Positions 43,377-51,947 of a stretch of 64,000 nucleotides of DNA are shown here, piece after piece. The notes beneath the pieces were generated by a model. That model had not been told where the DNA came from. It worked only from the letters and a program-made list of their open reading frames with translations, and ran no database searches. A program made the position numbers and the translations under genes. Numbering within the stretch: the first letter of the stretch is position 1; the number at the start of each line of letters is the position of its first letter. Source of the DNA: Taklimakanibacter sp050251035 (GTDB lineage Bacteria; Pseudomonadota; Alphaproteobacteria; Rhizobiales; Aestuariivirgaceae); assembly GCA_050251035.1 (NCBI GenBank), contig JBFWNN010000023.1, forward strand, positions 1-64,000, in the 5' to 3' direction.

Positions 43377-43421
43377 GCATCGGATTATCCGAAAACCGTT
43401 GCGCACTTTTCGGTCCGATGC
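43377..43421. repeat. Palindromic intergenic element
   Basis: Arms GCATCGGA (43377-43384) and TCCGATGC (43414-43421) enclose a second pair, CCGAAAA (43389-43395) and TTTTCGG (43407-43413). Similar elements are common between genes in Rhizobiales. Lies downstream of the AbrB gene, where a terminator would also fit. Confidence 0.6.
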
Positions 43422-43485
43422 TCTGAGCTAATTTCCGCCTCAATGCGGTGCTGCAAGCATCCGGAAATCCTGATGGAGGCCTACA

Positions 43486-44202
43486 ATGTCCACTTCGCGG
43501 CCCTGGCGTGATCTCCTGGTCCAGGTCACGGCGACCGTGATGATCCCGCTCACCGTCGCAGGCACCGGCCTCTATTACACGCGCTGGCAGCAGAATGTGA
43601 GCGATCTCAAGACCATGATCGACCTGGTCAGCGACGAGAACGCCGAGAAGCGCAAGTTCGGCATCGCCATGCTCGAATATCTGCTCAAGAACGACAAGGT
43701 GCCGGTGGAGTTCGTGGCGGCGCAGCTCGATTATGCGAACTCATCCTCCGACAAGCAGATGCTGCCCTTGATGGAAGCGGCGCTGATGAAGGCGGCGGAT
43801 GAGAACGCCACCGTCGCCGAGACCTTCCGCAAGGCGCTGGAGCGCCTGCCGAGCCGGCTGTTCGTCCACGCCATGACCGATCAGCAGCGCGCCTGTATCA
43901 CGACCATGCTCTTGTCGCTGAAGGACGGCGACCGGGCCCAGATCTCGGTGCCGCTGATCGCGCAGGTCAACTGGGACGGCAAGCAGCATGAGCTGCGGGT
44001 GCTGAAAGACAGCGACATGGAGCGCGGGCAGGGCATCGCCAACATGTTCGCAAGCCTCGGCCTCGAGCTCAAGGTGGTCAACCTGACCAATATCTGGGAC
44101 GGGGCGAAACGGGTCCGCCCGAACACCTTCGAACTGTGGTTCGGCGACGCGCCGCTGCCGACGGTGTGCGGCGGTACGGCGACACCGGCCAAGACTCAAT
44201 AA
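43486..44202 (+). CDS. Hypothetical membrane-anchored protein
   Basis: 238 residues from ATG 43486, with GGAGG a short way upstream. One N-terminal membrane segment (about residues 12-30, LVQVTATVMIPLTVAGTGLY) is followed by a helical domain rich in MLEYLLKN-type repeats (armadillo-like look) and a C-terminal domain with SVPLIAQVNWDGKQHELRVL, LELKVVNLTNIWDG and a Cys near the end. No known family was recognised. It overlaps the convergent YbaK gene by seven bases. Confidence 0.6.
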   Translation: MSTSRPWRDLLVQVTATVMIPLTVAGTGLYYTRWQQNVSDLKTMIDLVSDENAEKRKFGIAMLEYLLKNDKVPVEFVAAQLDYANSSSDKQMLPLMEAALMKAADENATVAETFRKALERLPSRLFVHAMTDQQRACITTMLLSLKDGDRAQISVPLIAQVNWDGKQHELRVLKDSDMERGQGIANMFASLGLELKVVNLTNIWDGAKRVRPNTFELWFGDAPLPTVCGGTATPAKTQ

Positions 44203-44684
44203 ACCGTCAGCATCACCGCCCCGGTCTTGGCCTGCAGCTCCCGCGGCTCGAGCCGCATCACGCAATGGGGTGTGCCGGCGGCGGTCCAGACATCGGCATA
44301 GACCAGGAGATCCGCGTCCATATAGGTCTTGAGCGGCTGGGTGTGGCCGAAAGGCGGTATGCCGCCGATGGCAAAGCCGGTCGTGCCGCGCACATAGGCG
44401 GCATCGGGACGCGCCAGGCCCTCGCCGATCACTTTTGCCGCTTTCTTCTCGTCGACCCGATTCTTGCCGGAAACCAGCAGCAGATAGGGGGTGCCGGACT
44501 GGGCGCCCCGGAAGACGAGGGACTTGACGATCTGGCCGACCTCGCAGCCGCAGGCTGCCGCGGCCTCCTCGGCGGTTCGGGTGCTGTCGGCCATGGTCAC
44601 GATCCGGGTGTCGAGGCCGAGATGTTTCGCAGCGTCAGCAACTCGCTGCGCGCTGGAAGGCAGTGGATTTGTCGAATCGGTCAT
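44196..44684 (-). CDS. ybaK: YbaK/EbsC-family aminoacyl-tRNA deacylase
   Basis: 162 residues from ATG 44682-44684; the longer frame from 44759 lacks family sequence. The YbaK/ProX fold is seen in EVGQIVKSLVFRG (the Lys that is needed for deacylation), LLLVSGKNRVDEKKAAKVIG and TTGFAIGGIPPFGH. It hydrolyses misacylated tRNAs (Cys or Ala on tRNA-Pro). A Thr-Pro-like GGIPPFGH loop is complete. Convergent with the hypothetical membrane protein gene. Confidence 0.88.
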   Translation of the reverse strand: MTDSTNPLPSSAQRVADAAKHLGLDTRIVTMADSTRTAEEAAAACGCEVGQIVKSLVFRGAQSGTPYLLLVSGKNRVDEKKAAKVIGEGLARPDAAYVRGTTGFAIGGIPPFGHTQPLKTYMDADLLVYADVWTAAGTPHCVMRLEPRELQAKTGAVMLTVY

Positions 44685-44786
44685 GGCGTTGCTGGTGCGG
44701 GAGTTGCAAGATGAGCTGAAGGCCGCATGGGACGAGTCGTGTGCGGTCCGTTTTGGCACAGTTTGTTCATAGTTCGGGAGTTTTTT

Positions 44787-45329
44787 GTGGTTTCCCCGTT
44801 GTCGACACGAGTGCCGGGAGATCAGGGCCTAAGCGGCGCGCTGCGTCAAGCCCGCTTGGCCGAGGCCGCGCATTTCGAGGCGGTGCTCGATATCAGGGAC
44901 GCCCAGACTCTCAGGCTCCAGGTCCTGAAAGACCAGCTCGCGCCCATCATCCTGGCCAATATCGAGGCCGCCTCCTTCGTCGACCTGGCGCTGGTGCCGG
45001 GCGACCCGCCGCGCCTGTGGATCGACCTCATCACCTCGATCGTCATGGCGCCCGATCCGCGCACCTACCGGCTGGTCCAGGACAGCCCGAGCGGCCGCCA
45101 GACGCTGCTCGAGACCGCCGACCGCCAGGAGATGATCGAACGGATCACGCAGCATATCGCCCACCGGCTGATCGCCCGCGAGCGCGAGAAGACCGGCGTT
45201 GCGGCGGCCAGACCCAAGCTCGTCGGCCATTCCACCGGCGCCCTCATTCTCGCCTGGCTGTCGGGCTTTTCCATCGGCGTCCTCGCCCTGTTCGTGGCCG
45301 GGATCCTGATTTCCCGGCTCAACGGCTGA
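44787..45329 (+). CDS. Hypothetical protein with C-terminal membrane segment
   Basis: 180 residues from GTG 44787, which has GGGAG seven bases upstream; the longer in-frame ATG 44727 gives an unusual start. A helical region precedes a small domain with VDLALVPGDPPRLWIDLIT and ends in one transmembrane helix (about residues 152-174, LILAWLSGFSIGVLALFVAG). Family unknown to me. The topology suggests a tail-anchored cytoplasmic protein. No operon partner; the acyl-AMP ligase gene begins 142 bp downstream. Confidence 0.6.
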   Translation: MVSPLSTRVPGDQGLSGALRQARLAEAAHFEAVLDIRDAQTLRLQVLKDQLAPIILANIEAASFVDLALVPGDPPRLWIDLITSIVMAPDPRTYRLVQDSPSGRQTLLETADRQEMIERITQHIAHRLIAREREKTGVAAARPKLVGHSTGALILAWLSGFSIGVLALFVAGILISRLNG

Positions 45330-45357
45330 TCACCGGCTGGTTCGGAAACCGGTGGAT

Positions 45358-45376
45358 GGCCGGGTCAAGCCCGGCC
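45358..45376. repeat. Hairpin repeat, copy 1
   Basis: GGCCGGG-TCAAG-CCCGGCC, preceded by GGAT. The same hairpin recurs at 47356-47374. It is a dispersed alphaproteobacterial element lying upstream of the acyl-AMP ligase gene. Confidence 0.6.
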
Positions 45377-45471
45377 TCGTTATATTCTGAAATACCTTTT
45401 GATTTTATGGTTCCCGGGCGCGCTGTTAGCTAGGGACGAGGGGAGTTCGGCGAATCCTGCCCAAGGCGGGT

Positions 45472-47352
45472 GTGATTTCCGAAACTTTTAGTAAAATCAA
45501 GAGGTTGGGTTTGCACGGAACGATCGCCAAGGGTGGTTTGAGGCACGGGGAGACGGAATTCGCCCCGAAGCCTACCCCACATCGCAATCCGGTGCTCGCG
45601 AAAGTGCTCGGTGGGTTCGCCACTTTGACCGCGGGTCTCGACTACGCGGCGCGCGGCGTCACGGGCTTCAACTTCTATTCGCCGCGCGGCCAGCTCGAGC
45701 ATGTGCTGCCCTATCGCGAACTGCGCGTGCGCGCCCTCAAGACCGCGCGCAAGCTCCTGGCCACGGGCCTCAAGCGCGGCGAGCGCGTGGCGGTCGTCGC
45801 CGAGACCAGCCCGGACTTCATGGCGGTATTCTTCGGCTGCCAATATGCCGGCCTCGTTCCCTGCCCGATGCCCTATTCGATGTATATCGGCGGCAGGGAC
45901 GCCTATGTCTCGCGCATCGCCGGCATGCTGAAGACCGCAGGGGCCAGCGCCGTCATTCTGCCGAACGATCTCGCCTCGCATATCAACGAGGCGGCGGAGA
46001 TCGCCGGCACGGGAATCGTCAAGACCTTCGACGAGCTCGAGGCGCAGCCCGAAAGCATCGAGAAGCTCCGGCCCTTCGAGGTCGACGACGTCGCCTATAT
46101 CCAATATTCCTCGGGCTCGACCTCGAGTCCGAAAGGCGTGCTGATCACCCAGAAGGCGATCGTCGCCAATACCCGCGGCATCCTGCGCGACGGCCTCAGC
46201 ATCACCAACGAGGACCGCGCCTTTTCCTGGCTGCCGCTCTATCATGACATGGGGCTCGTCGGCTTCTGCCTGTCGCCGATGATGGGGCAGGTCACGGTCG
46301 ACTATCTCTCGACGCCGTCCTTCGCGCGCCGTCCGGCATTGTGGCTCAAGCTCATGTCGGAGAACCGCAGCACCATCGCCTATTCACCGTCCTTCGGCTT
46401 CGACTTGGCGGCGCGCCGGATCAATGGCGAAGCGGCGACGCTCGACCTGTCGGCCTGGCGGGTCGCCGGCATAGGTGGCGACATGGTGCGCGCCGACGTC
46501 CTCAACCTCTTCGCCGAGAAGCTCTCGGTCGCCGGCTTCGACGCCAAGGCCTTCATGCCGAGCTACGGCATGGCCGAGTCGACGCTCGCCATCACCTTCG
46601 CCGATCTCAGCAAGCCGGTGCGGATCGACACCGTCGACCGCCTGCACTACAAGCTGGCGCAGCGCGCGGTGCCGGCGAGCGACGAGCTCAAGGCGAGCCC
46701 GGAGCGGGTGCGCAGCTTCGTCGTGTGCGGCAAGCCGATCGCCGGCCATACGGTCGTCATCCGCGACGACACCGGCAACGACCTGGGCGAGCGCGAGATC
46801 GGCCACGTCCTGCTCAAGGGCCCGAGCCTCATGGCCGGCTACTTCGAGAATGCCGAGGCGACGCAGGCGATCATGACCGCCGATGGCTTCATGGACACGG
46901 GCGACATGGGCTACTGGCTCGATGGCGAGCTCGTCATCACCGGCCGCGCCAAGGACCTCATCCTGCACAATGGCCGCAACATCTGGCCGCAGGACATCGA
47001 ATGGGCGGCGGAGCAGATCGAGCCGCTGCGCAGCGGCGATGCCGCGGCCTTCGCGGTCGAGGGCGAGGACGGCGACGACGACGTCGTCGTGCTGGTGCAG
47101 TGCCGCCTGGCGGATCCGGCTGAAATGGAAGAGCTCAGGCGCAAGATCATCGCTGTCGTCCACCAGACAGCGGGCGTCGAATGCGCCATCGTCCTCGTGC
47201 CGCCGAAGAGCCTGCCATTCACCTCGTCCGGAAAACTCTCCCGCGCGGGCGCCAAGGACGGCTATCTCGCCGGCACCATCACCGAGGTTTCGCCGCTGGC
47301 GCATCCGCCGCACAACCACACGGCTGAGGCGCGGCTCGAAGCCGCCCAGTAG
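45472..47352 (+). CDS. Fatty acyl-AMP ligase/acyl-ACP synthetase of the sphingolipid operon
   Basis: 626 residues from GTG 45472, a start of only moderate certainty. The adenylate-forming fold has P-loop YIQYSSGSTSSPKGVLIT (about 205-222), AFMPSYGMAESTL, the hinge-domain Asp in MDTGDMGYW and the C-terminal Lys region SSGKLSRAG. It activates a fatty acid as an acyl-AMP for transfer to ACP or CoA. It is the first gene of a four-gene run with CerR-like reductase, ACP and serine palmitoyltransferase; in Caulobacter the corresponding synthetase is needed for ceramide production. Substrate chain length cannot be read. Confidence 0.88.
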   Translation: MISETFSKIKRLGLHGTIAKGGLRHGETEFAPKPTPHRNPVLAKVLGGFATLTAGLDYAARGVTGFNFYSPRGQLEHVLPYRELRVRALKTARKLLATGLKRGERVAVVAETSPDFMAVFFGCQYAGLVPCPMPYSMYIGGRDAYVSRIAGMLKTAGASAVILPNDLASHINEAAEIAGTGIVKTFDELEAQPESIEKLRPFEVDDVAYIQYSSGSTSSPKGVLITQKAIVANTRGILRDGLSITNEDRAFSWLPLYHDMGLVGFCLSPMMGQVTVDYLSTPSFARRPALWLKLMSENRSTIAYSPSFGFDLAARRINGEAATLDLSAWRVAGIGGDMVRADVLNLFAEKLSVAGFDAKAFMPSYGMAESTLAITFADLSKPVRIDTVDRLHYKLAQRAVPASDELKASPERVRSFVVCGKPIAGHTVVIRDDTGNDLGEREIGHVLLKGPSLMAGYFENAEATQAIMTADGFMDTGDMGYWLDGELVITGRAKDLILHNGRNIWPQDIEWAAEQIEPLRSGDAAAFAVEGEDGDDDVVVLVQCRLADPAEMEELRRKIIAVVHQTAGVECAIVLVPPKSLPFTSSGKLSRAGAKDGYLAGTITEVSPLAHPPHNHTAEARLEAAQ

Positions 47353-47355
47353 GAT

Positions 47356-47374
47356 GGCCGGGTCAAGCCCGGCC
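47356..47374. repeat. Hairpin repeat, copy 2, inside the sphingolipid operon
   Basis: The same 19-bp hairpin as at 45358, here between the acyl-AMP ligase stop and the start of the reductase gene (47377). It could hide the ribosome site of the reductase or act as an attenuator, so it may set the ratio of the downstream genes. Inference only. Confidence 0.6.
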
Positions 47375-47376
47375 AC

Positions 47377-48369
47377 ATGTTGGCCCAGCCAATGAAGGGG
47401 CCGATCGCGCTCACGGGCAGCACCGGCTTTGTCGGCCGGCATCTCACCAAGGCCCTGGCCGAGGCGGGCTTCGCGCTTCGCCTGCTGGTGCGGCGAGGAC
47501 CGCATGACTGCGGTTTCGGCTCGGCCGAGACGGTCATCGGCAGCCTCGACGACAAAGCAGCCCTTGGGCAGCTGGTCGATGGAAGCGCCGCCGTCATCCA
47601 CCTCGCCGGCGCGATCGCGGCGCCCGATCGGGAAGGCTTCTTCGCCGTCAACAGCCGGGGCACCGAGGCGATCGCCAAGGCGGCGATGGACGCCGCCGTC
47701 CCCCGCTTCATTCATGTCTCGAGCCTCGCGGCGCGCGAGCCTCAGCTCTCGGACTACGGCGCCAGCAAGCGAGCCGCCGAGGAGGCGCTTCTCGCCCGCA
47801 AGCCGAAAGGCCTCCTGATCGTCAGGCCGCCCGTCGTCTATGGGCCGGGCGACCGCGCCACGCTGCCGCTTCTCGCCCAGCTCACCCGCCGCACCGCTTT
47901 CATCCCCGGCAGCGCCGAATCGCGGTTCTCGCTGCTCTATGTCGCGGACCTGGTGAAGTTCCTGGACGAACGGCTCGCCGACGCGACACACGGCCTCGTC
48001 GAGATCGATGACGGCCGGGCTCGAGGCTATGGCTGGCCCGATCTCTTCGCCATGGCGGCGCACAGCGAGGGGCACACGGCGCGACCGATCTATGTGCCGC
48101 AATGGCTGCTCGGGAGCGTCGCCCGGCCGGCAGCGCTGATCGGATCCCTCTTCAAACTGCGCGTGCCGCTGACGCCGGGAAAGGTGCGCGAGCTCTATCA
48201 CCCTGACTGGGTTGCCCGCCCGACATCGCCCCAGACGCAGAACTGCGTTGAATTCGCCGAAGGCTTCCGCCGCACGATCGCCTGGTATCGCGAGCAAGGA
48301 TGGTTGCCCGGCAAGGCCGGCGCCGATAGAAGGCAGCCACCCAAGGCTTATGGAGAGACCACGAAATGA
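47377..48369 (+). CDS. cerR: NAD-dependent epimerase-like reductase (CerR-like)
   Basis: 330 residues from ATG 47377, with an in-frame ATG at 47392. Extended SDR fold: cofactor motif IALTGSTGFVGRHLTKAL, catalytic Ser in IHVSSLAA, YGASKRAAEE with Tyr/Lys and RPPVVYGPGD. In Caulobacter CerR is a nucleotide-sugar epimerase-like enzyme that reduces the 3-keto group of the ceramide precursor. The neighbours (acyl-AMP ligase, ACP, serine palmitoyltransferase) match that locus, so the role is a good inference. Confidence 0.85.
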   Translation: MLAQPMKGPIALTGSTGFVGRHLTKALAEAGFALRLLVRRGPHDCGFGSAETVIGSLDDKAALGQLVDGSAAVIHLAGAIAAPDREGFFAVNSRGTEAIAKAAMDAAVPRFIHVSSLAAREPQLSDYGASKRAAEEALLARKPKGLLIVRPPVVYGPGDRATLPLLAQLTRRTAFIPGSAESRFSLLYVADLVKFLDERLADATHGLVEIDDGRARGYGWPDLFAMAAHSEGHTARPIYVPQWLLGSVARPAALIGSLFKLRVPLTPGKVRELYHPDWVARPTSPQTQNCVEFAEGFRRTIAWYREQGWLPGKAGADRRQPPKAYGETTK

Positions 48370-48623
48370 CCGCCAGCGACGACACATTCACGACCTTGTG
48401 TCAGCTGCTCGAGCCGTTCAACACGGCCAAGACACCGCTCACGCCGCAGACCGACATCTCGGCCGACCTCAATATTGATTCCGTCTCGGTGATGGATTTC
48501 GTCATGGAAGTGGAGGACCACTTCAACATCGACATTCCGCTCAACGTCCTCTCCGAAACGCGATCGATCGCCGATCTCGTGAACGTGGTCGATGGCCGTC
48601 TGGCGAAAGGGGGAAGCGCATGA
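48366..48623 (+). CDS. acp: Acyl carrier protein of the sphingolipid operon
   Basis: 85 residues. Phosphopantetheine attachment Ser is S39 in ADLNIDSVSVMDF, which fits the DSL-type motif with Val in place of Leu. Helix II ends with MEVEDHFNIDIPLNV. It overlaps both neighbours by four bases. In Caulobacter a dedicated ACP gives an acyl thioester to serine palmitoyltransferase, and the same arrangement is seen here. Confidence 0.9.
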   Translation: MTASDDTFTTLCQLLEPFNTAKTPLTPQTDISADLNIDSVSVMDFVMEVEDHFNIDIPLNVLSETRSIADLVNVVDGRLAKGGSA

Positions 48624-49822
48624 CCGACCTGCTCGAGAAATACCGGGCGCTGTCCGAGCGCCATGAGCGCATGCTGTCGCTCGGCGTGAATGCCGTGGGC
48701 CTCACCAACGACCGCATCCTGTCGCCGACCCGCGCCATGATCGGCGGCCGCGAAACCATCCTGGCCGGCACCAACAACTACATGGGCATCACCCTCGAGC
48801 CCGACTGCATCGAAGCCGGACAGGAAGCGCTCCGGCTCTACGGCACCGGCACGACCGGCTCGCGCATCGCCAACGGTTCCTATGCCATGCATCGCGAGCT
48901 CGAGCGCGAGCTCGCGGGCTTCCTCGCTCGCCAGCACTGCATCATGTTCACCACCGGCTACCAAGCCAATCTCGGCATGCTGGCGGGACTGGCGGGGCCC
49001 AAGGACACGATCTATCTCGACGCCGATTCGCATTCGTCGATCTATGACGGCTGCACGCTGTCGGGTGCGCGGCTGGTGCGCTTCCGCCACAACGACGCGA
49101 GCGATCTCGACAAGCGCCTGGCGCGGTCGGAAGACGAAGGCGGCCGGCTCGTGGTGCTCGAAGGCATCTATTCGATGCTCGGCGACCGGGCGCCGCTCGC
49201 CGATTTCGTCGAAGTGAAGAAGACGCACGGATTCCAGCTCCTGGTGGACGAGGCGCATTCCTTCGGCGTGCTGGGCCCGAACGGCCGCGGCCTGGCCGAC
49301 GAGGCCGGGCTCGAGGACGACGTCGACTTCGTCGTCGGCACCTTCTCCAAGAGCATCGGCGCCATCGGCGGCTTCGGCGCCGGCAACCACCCGCTGTTCG
49401 ACATGCTGCGCTATGCCTCGCGGCCCTATATGTTCACCGCCTCGCCGTCGCCCGCGACGGTCGCGACCTCGCTGGCGGCGGTGCGCAAGCTGAAGGCGGA
49501 GCCCGAGCGGCGCAAGTGGCTCGCGGTCAATTCCGCCCGCCTGTTCAACGGCTTCAAAAGTCTTGGCCTGACGCTCGGCTGCGACAGGGTAAGCCCGATC
49601 GTGGCGGTGAGCTGTCCGGACGAAGTGTCGACGATCGCCATGTGGAACGCGCTGCTCAAAGCCGGCGTCTATGTAAACATCGCTCTGCCGCCGGGCACGC
49701 CCGGCAAGCAGTGCCTGCTCAGATGCTCGGTCTCGGCGGCGCATACATTCGAGGAGATCGACCGGATCATCGCGCTGTTCGGCGAAGTGGTGGCGCAGGG
49801 CCATTACAAGCAGGCGGTGTGA
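48620..49822 (+). CDS. spt: Serine palmitoyltransferase (alpha-oxoamine synthase)
   Basis: 400 residues of the alpha-oxoamine synthase family. PLP Lys K244 in VVGTFSKSIGAIGG; D210 and H213 in LLVDEAHSFGVLG; YGTGTTGSRIANGSY is the glycine-rich phosphate region. The neighbouring acyl-AMP ligase, ACP and CerR-like reductase favour serine palmitoyltransferase, which condenses serine with an acyl thioester, over 8-amino-7-oxononanoate synthase (BioF) or KBL. The start overlaps the acp stop. It ends 7 bp from the convergent GGDEF-EAL gene. Confidence 0.88.
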   Translation: MTDLLEKYRALSERHERMLSLGVNAVGLTNDRILSPTRAMIGGRETILAGTNNYMGITLEPDCIEAGQEALRLYGTGTTGSRIANGSYAMHRELERELAGFLARQHCIMFTTGYQANLGMLAGLAGPKDTIYLDADSHSSIYDGCTLSGARLVRFRHNDASDLDKRLARSEDEGGRLVVLEGIYSMLGDRAPLADFVEVKKTHGFQLLVDEAHSFGVLGPNGRGLADEAGLEDDVDFVVGTFSKSIGAIGGFGAGNHPLFDMLRYASRPYMFTASPSPATVATSLAAVRKLKAEPERRKWLAVNSARLFNGFKSLGLTLGCDRVSPIVAVSCPDEVSTIAMWNALLKAGVYVNIALPPGTPGKQCLLRCSVSAAHTFEEIDRIIALFGEVVAQGHYKQAV

Positions 49823-49829
49823 GAACCGT

Positions 49830-51809
49830 TCAGCTCACTTCGCGGACCTGCGGCGCGACCAAAGCGGTGAGCGGATTCCATTTCTCGATCAAGGCGAGGC
49901 AGGCCAGCCGGCTGATCGGCTTGCTGTAGAGATAGCCCTGGCCGTAATGGCAGCCCAGATGATGCAGCTCGGCGGCTTGCGCCTTGTGCTCGATGCCCTC
50001 GGCGGTGGTCTTCATGCCGAGGCTGCGCGCCAGCCCCAGCATCGAGCGCACGATCTTGCTGTTCTGCTTGGCGTCGGCGGACGGACGGATGAAGGACTTG
50101 TCGATCTTGATCTTGTTGATCAGCAGCTCGGAGAGATGCTGCATGCTCGAATAGCCGGTGCCGAAGTCGTCGAGCGCGATGGAGATGCCGAGCTTGCGCA
50201 GATCGGTCAGCGGCTGGCGCACCGAAGCGAAGTTGCCGGCGAGCGCGTTTTCGGTGATCTCGATCTCGAGACGGTGCGGCGCGATCGCCGCCTCCTCGAC
50301 GATGCCGCGGATGCGCGTGGAAATGTTGGGATTGGCGAGCTGGCTCGGGGAAAGATTGACCGACACGGAAAGATTCTGCGGCCACAGGCGGGCGTTGGAG
50401 CACGCTTGGCGGAGCATGGACAGGAACAGCTCGTCGATGAGGCCGGCCTCCTCGGCGACGGAGATGAAGGAATCGGGCGGGATGAGTCCTGCGTCGGGGT
50501 GCTCCCAGCGCGCCAGCGCCTCGAAGCCGGCGAGATGCCCGGTATTAAGCTCGACCACCGGCTGGAAATAGGGGACGATGAGACCGCGCTCGATCGCCTC
50601 GGGAAGTTCCGTCTCGATGCGCGCGCGCGACCTGATCCGGTCGTCCATCGAGCTGTTGTAGTGGACGGGCGTTCCGGACTGCTCGTTGCGCGCCTGCTGG
50701 AGCGCGATGTCGGCCTTGCGGTAGAGAGACTGCGGATCGGTCGCGTCCTCGGGCGCCTTGGCGACTCCGAGCCGGGCATTGAGCGACACCGTCCCGGAAG
50801 CGACCGCGATGGGCTTCTCCAGCAGCCGGATCAGCCGGTCGCATCTCTGTTCGAGATCGGCATCGTCGGTGAATTCGCTGAGCACGACGAATTCGTCGCC
50901 GCCCACGCGAAAGGCGCTGGTCTCACCGCTCGGATCGGCGAGCAGCCGCTTGGCCAATGAGGTGAGGATCGTGTCGCCGGCGACATGGCCGTAGAGGCTG
51001 TTCACCTTCTTGAAGCCCACCATGTCGAGAGAGATGAGCGCCAGCTTCCTGCCGGCGACGAAAGCATCATGCAGCCTCTCGCTCAGGACGTCGCCGAAGG
51101 CGCGCCGGTTGGCGAGGCCAGTGAGCTCGTCATGCATGGCCAGGAAGGTGATGTCGTCCTCGGCCTCCGCGAAGACCTCTTCCGAGCGGCGCAGATTGCG
51201 ATAGAGCGCCGCCCACAGGATACCGATTCCGATGAGCACGAGGCAGAACTTCGACAGCTGCGAGAACCTGACGATGGCGGAGAAATCCGATTGCAGCTGG
51301 TAGCGGGTCGCGTCGGCGAGACGCGTGGTCTCGCTGGCGAGCGTCGCCTTTTCCATCGCATAGATGCGCGAGCCCAGGATGGCCTCGGCTTCCGCTTTGT
51401 TGCCCTTCTGGACCAGGCTCATGGCCTGACGTTCCATCTTGATGGTCGCTTCGTTGGCGATCTTGCCGTAGGTGGTGAAGCGCCTGGCGGCTTCCGGCGG
51501 GGCCATGGCTTCGCCGTCGGCGATGGCGCGCTCGAGCAGCGGCATGGCGTTCTCGTAGCGGATGATCCAGCGCCAGTCGTTGCTGGCGATGGCCATGTTG
51601 GCATACATGGAGAGACGTTCGTCGAAGAGCGAAATCTGGCTGGCGATGGTGCTCGCTCGCTGCAGCCTGGCATCGATCTGGCGCGACCAGTTATCGAATA
51701 TCGACCGCTCCACCATGCCGGCCACGGCAAGCAGGAAGGCGCCGAACAGAGCTATGATCACATTACGATGTGCGACCGAGATCGCCCGCTTGACGATCGA
51801 GTGTTTCAT
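49830..51809 (-). CDS. GGDEF-EAL cyclic di-GMP protein with N-terminal membrane sensor
   Basis: 659 residues. Two membrane helices (about residues 14-34 and 184-202) flank a periplasmic helical domain. Then GGDEF (RVGGDEFVVL, intact active site, about 310) and EAL (GFEALARWEHP, ITENALAG, DDFGTGYSS, with the key Glu and Asp residues present, about 405-645). It can potentially both make and degrade c-di-GMP. It lies between the two arms of the sphingolipid island, convergent with spt; a functional link is not shown. Confidence 0.9.
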   Translation of the reverse strand: MKHSIVKRAISVAHRNVIIALFGAFLLAVAGMVERSIFDNWSRQIDARLQRASTIASQISLFDERLSMYANMAIASNDWRWIIRYENAMPLLERAIADGEAMAPPEAARRFTTYGKIANEATIKMERQAMSLVQKGNKAEAEAILGSRIYAMEKATLASETTRLADATRYQLQSDFSAIVRFSQLSKFCLVLIGIGILWAALYRNLRRSEEVFAEAEDDITFLAMHDELTGLANRRAFGDVLSERLHDAFVAGRKLALISLDMVGFKKVNSLYGHVAGDTILTSLAKRLLADPSGETSAFRVGGDEFVVLSEFTDDADLEQRCDRLIRLLEKPIAVASGTVSLNARLGVAKAPEDATDPQSLYRKADIALQQARNEQSGTPVHYNSSMDDRIRSRARIETELPEAIERGLIVPYFQPVVELNTGHLAGFEALARWEHPDAGLIPPDSFISVAEEAGLIDELFLSMLRQACSNARLWPQNLSVSVNLSPSQLANPNISTRIRGIVEEAAIAPHRLEIEITENALAGNFASVRQPLTDLRKLGISIALDDFGTGYSSMQHLSELLINKIKIDKSFIRPSADAKQNSKIVRSMLGLARSLGMKTTAEGIEHKAQAAELHHLGCHYGQGYLYSKPISRLACLALIEKWNPLTALVAPQVREVS

Positions 51810-51947
51810 CTTCCACCGGATTGTGAAACTCCGATGATTACTTACGCCGGCATGCCGTAAGAAGAGCCTAACACAGTTTATCTGGTATTCCCTTGGTTAA
51901 TAAGATGTTAACATTATCCTTAAATTGCAATCTAGAGCCGGCGAATA

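Noticed and set aside
46384..48387. 667-codon minus-strand frame opposite the acyl-AMP ligase and reductase genes
   Set aside because: Arg/Asp/Gly-rich antisense translation; the plus-strand proteins have intact active-site motifs.
48620..49822. Oxoamine synthase as BioF for biotin synthesis
   Set aside because: No other bio gene is nearby, while acyl-AMP ligase, ACP and CerR-like genes form the sphingolipid context.
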